A DNA stretch of 13,738 bases from an uncultured Verrucomicrobium sp. (GTDB lineage Bacteria; Verrucomicrobiota; Verrucomicrobiia; Methylacidiphilales; GAS474), in assembly GCA_903889845.1 (NCBI GenBank), contig CAISZB010000277.1:1-13738 (forward strand), read 5' to 3'. Shown piece by piece: positions 13,477 through 13,738 of the stretch (position 1 is the first letter of the stretch; each line of letters begins with the position of its first letter). Position numbers and translations under genes: made by a program. Below the pieces are notes generated by a model. It ran no database searches, had not been told where the DNA came from, and worked only from the letters and a program-made list of their open reading frames with translations.

Positions 13477-13738
13477 CGTCGAACCTTAGAGCCTGTTACC
13501 CCCTTTGGGAAGGTCGCGTTGCATCCAAAAAGCTCTCCATCAAGACGCGAGCGACGCCGTGTGACTGCCGCCACATCAGGAGCGAGCAACGCCGAGGGAG
13601 AGCTTTTTAGATGCAACCCTTCGGGCCGGGGTTCCACGCCCCACCCCCGTTGTTGCGCTGTTGCCTTCCGGCCATGCCAGTCAGTTTCCCTGTTTTCTCT
13701 TTGTCGCTGTCGCGACGGCATTCCTTGCGTGCCATGCA
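13477..13738. other. Intergenic region upstream of the glycan operon
   Basis: These 262 bases have no gene I can support. An 82-codon minus-strand reading frame crosses the inverted repeat but is low in complexity, rich in Arg/Ser and has no family features. The region must hold the promoter of the DegT-led operon on the minus strand, but no clear -35/-10 pair stands out. Besides the large inverted repeat there is an 8-bp palindrome GTCGCGAC at 13709-13716 and a C-rich patch at 13627-13649. Confidence 0.6.
13518..13617. repeat. 100-bp nested inverted repeat (candidate dispersed element or structured RNA)
   Basis: The left arm at 13518-13538 (GTTGCATCC, AAAAAGCTCTCC) and the right arm at 13597-13617 (GGAGAGCTTTTT, AGATGCAAC) are 21-nt inverted copies with one mismatch. 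The 58-nt interior contains a 13-nt near-direct repeat, GCGAGCGACGCCG at 13547-13559 and GCGAGCAACGCCG at 13582-13594, and a small central hairpin GTGTG/CACAT (13559-13563 with 13572-13576, one G-T pair). The architecture fits a MITE- or REP-like dispersed repeat, or a long RNA hairpin. No target-site duplication is obvious at the arm ends and no T-run follows, so a simple terminator is unlikely. Confidence 0.75.

Noticed and set aside
13518..13617. Integron attC site
   Set aside because: The outer ends read GTTGCAT and ATGCAAC, which do not fit the GTTRRRY/RYYYAAC core sites in sequence or orientation, and no integrase or cassette array is seen.
13518..13617. Rho-independent terminator
   Set aside because: The arms are far apart, the stem is not followed by a T-run on either strand, and the T-rich part is inside the arm.
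13473..13721. 82-codon minus-strand frame upstream of the aminotransferase
   Set aside because: It is translated mostly from the inverted repeat and has no domain-like features; better explained as noncoding.

Overview
The window looks like bacterial chromosomal DNA of high GC content (about two thirds G+C by eye). It is densely packed with 15 protein genes, 13 on the minus strand. I see no tRNA, rRNA, CRISPR array, transposase or phage gene. The gene styles would fit a Verrucomicrobiota-like or other high-GC, Gram-negative-type bacterium: a YitJ-type homocysteine methyltransferase/MTHFR fusion, a HAD-Nudix fusion, a ccsA-hemA pair and a leaderless YkuD protein. That placement is inference only; no phylogenetic marker gene is present.

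Region 1 (1-6357, minus strand, read right to left) is a tight run of housekeeping genes: a LOG-family nucleotide hydrolase, an L,D-transpeptidase, a HAD-Nudix fusion, dihydroneopterin aldolase (folB), two ABC-2 permeases without an ATPase, a GatB/YqeY-domain protein, a CcsA/HemX-like membrane protein, and the N-terminal part of glutamyl-tRNA reductase (hemA), cut by the window edge. Genes overlap or sit a few bases apart, so one or a few long transcripts are likely. The hemA/ccsA-like pair links to tetrapyrrole and cytochrome c biogenesis, and folB to folate synthesis.

Region 2 (6396-9306, plus strand) holds a two-domain one-carbon enzyme (homocysteine S-methyltransferase domain plus methylenetetrahydrofolate reductase domain) that starts 38 bp from the divergent LOG gene. 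It is followed by a methyltransferase-like gene whose first three quarters are much poorer in G+C than the rest of the window. The one-carbon enzyme lacks the usual zinc cysteines of its methyltransferase domain, which is the clearest biochemical oddity here.

Region 3 (9326-13476, minus strand) is a four-gene operon in the order of transcription: DegT/StrS-type PLP sugar aminotransferase, AAC(3)-type N-acetyltransferase, radical SAM/SPASM (twitch-like) enzyme, and family 2 glycosyltransferase. Together these could make, acetylate, oxidise or epimerise, and transfer an amino sugar or aminocyclitol for a surface glycan or small secondary metabolite. The convergent methyltransferase-like gene may belong to the same glycan function.

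The 262 bp right of the operon (13477-13738) have no convincing gene. They hold a 100-bp nested inverted repeat with 21-nt arms, a candidate dispersed mobile repeat or structured RNA just upstream of the operon. Many minus-strand starts lack a Shine-Dalgarno motif and instead have a pyrimidine tract next to the ATG; at two of them an upstream purine run can pair with that tract.
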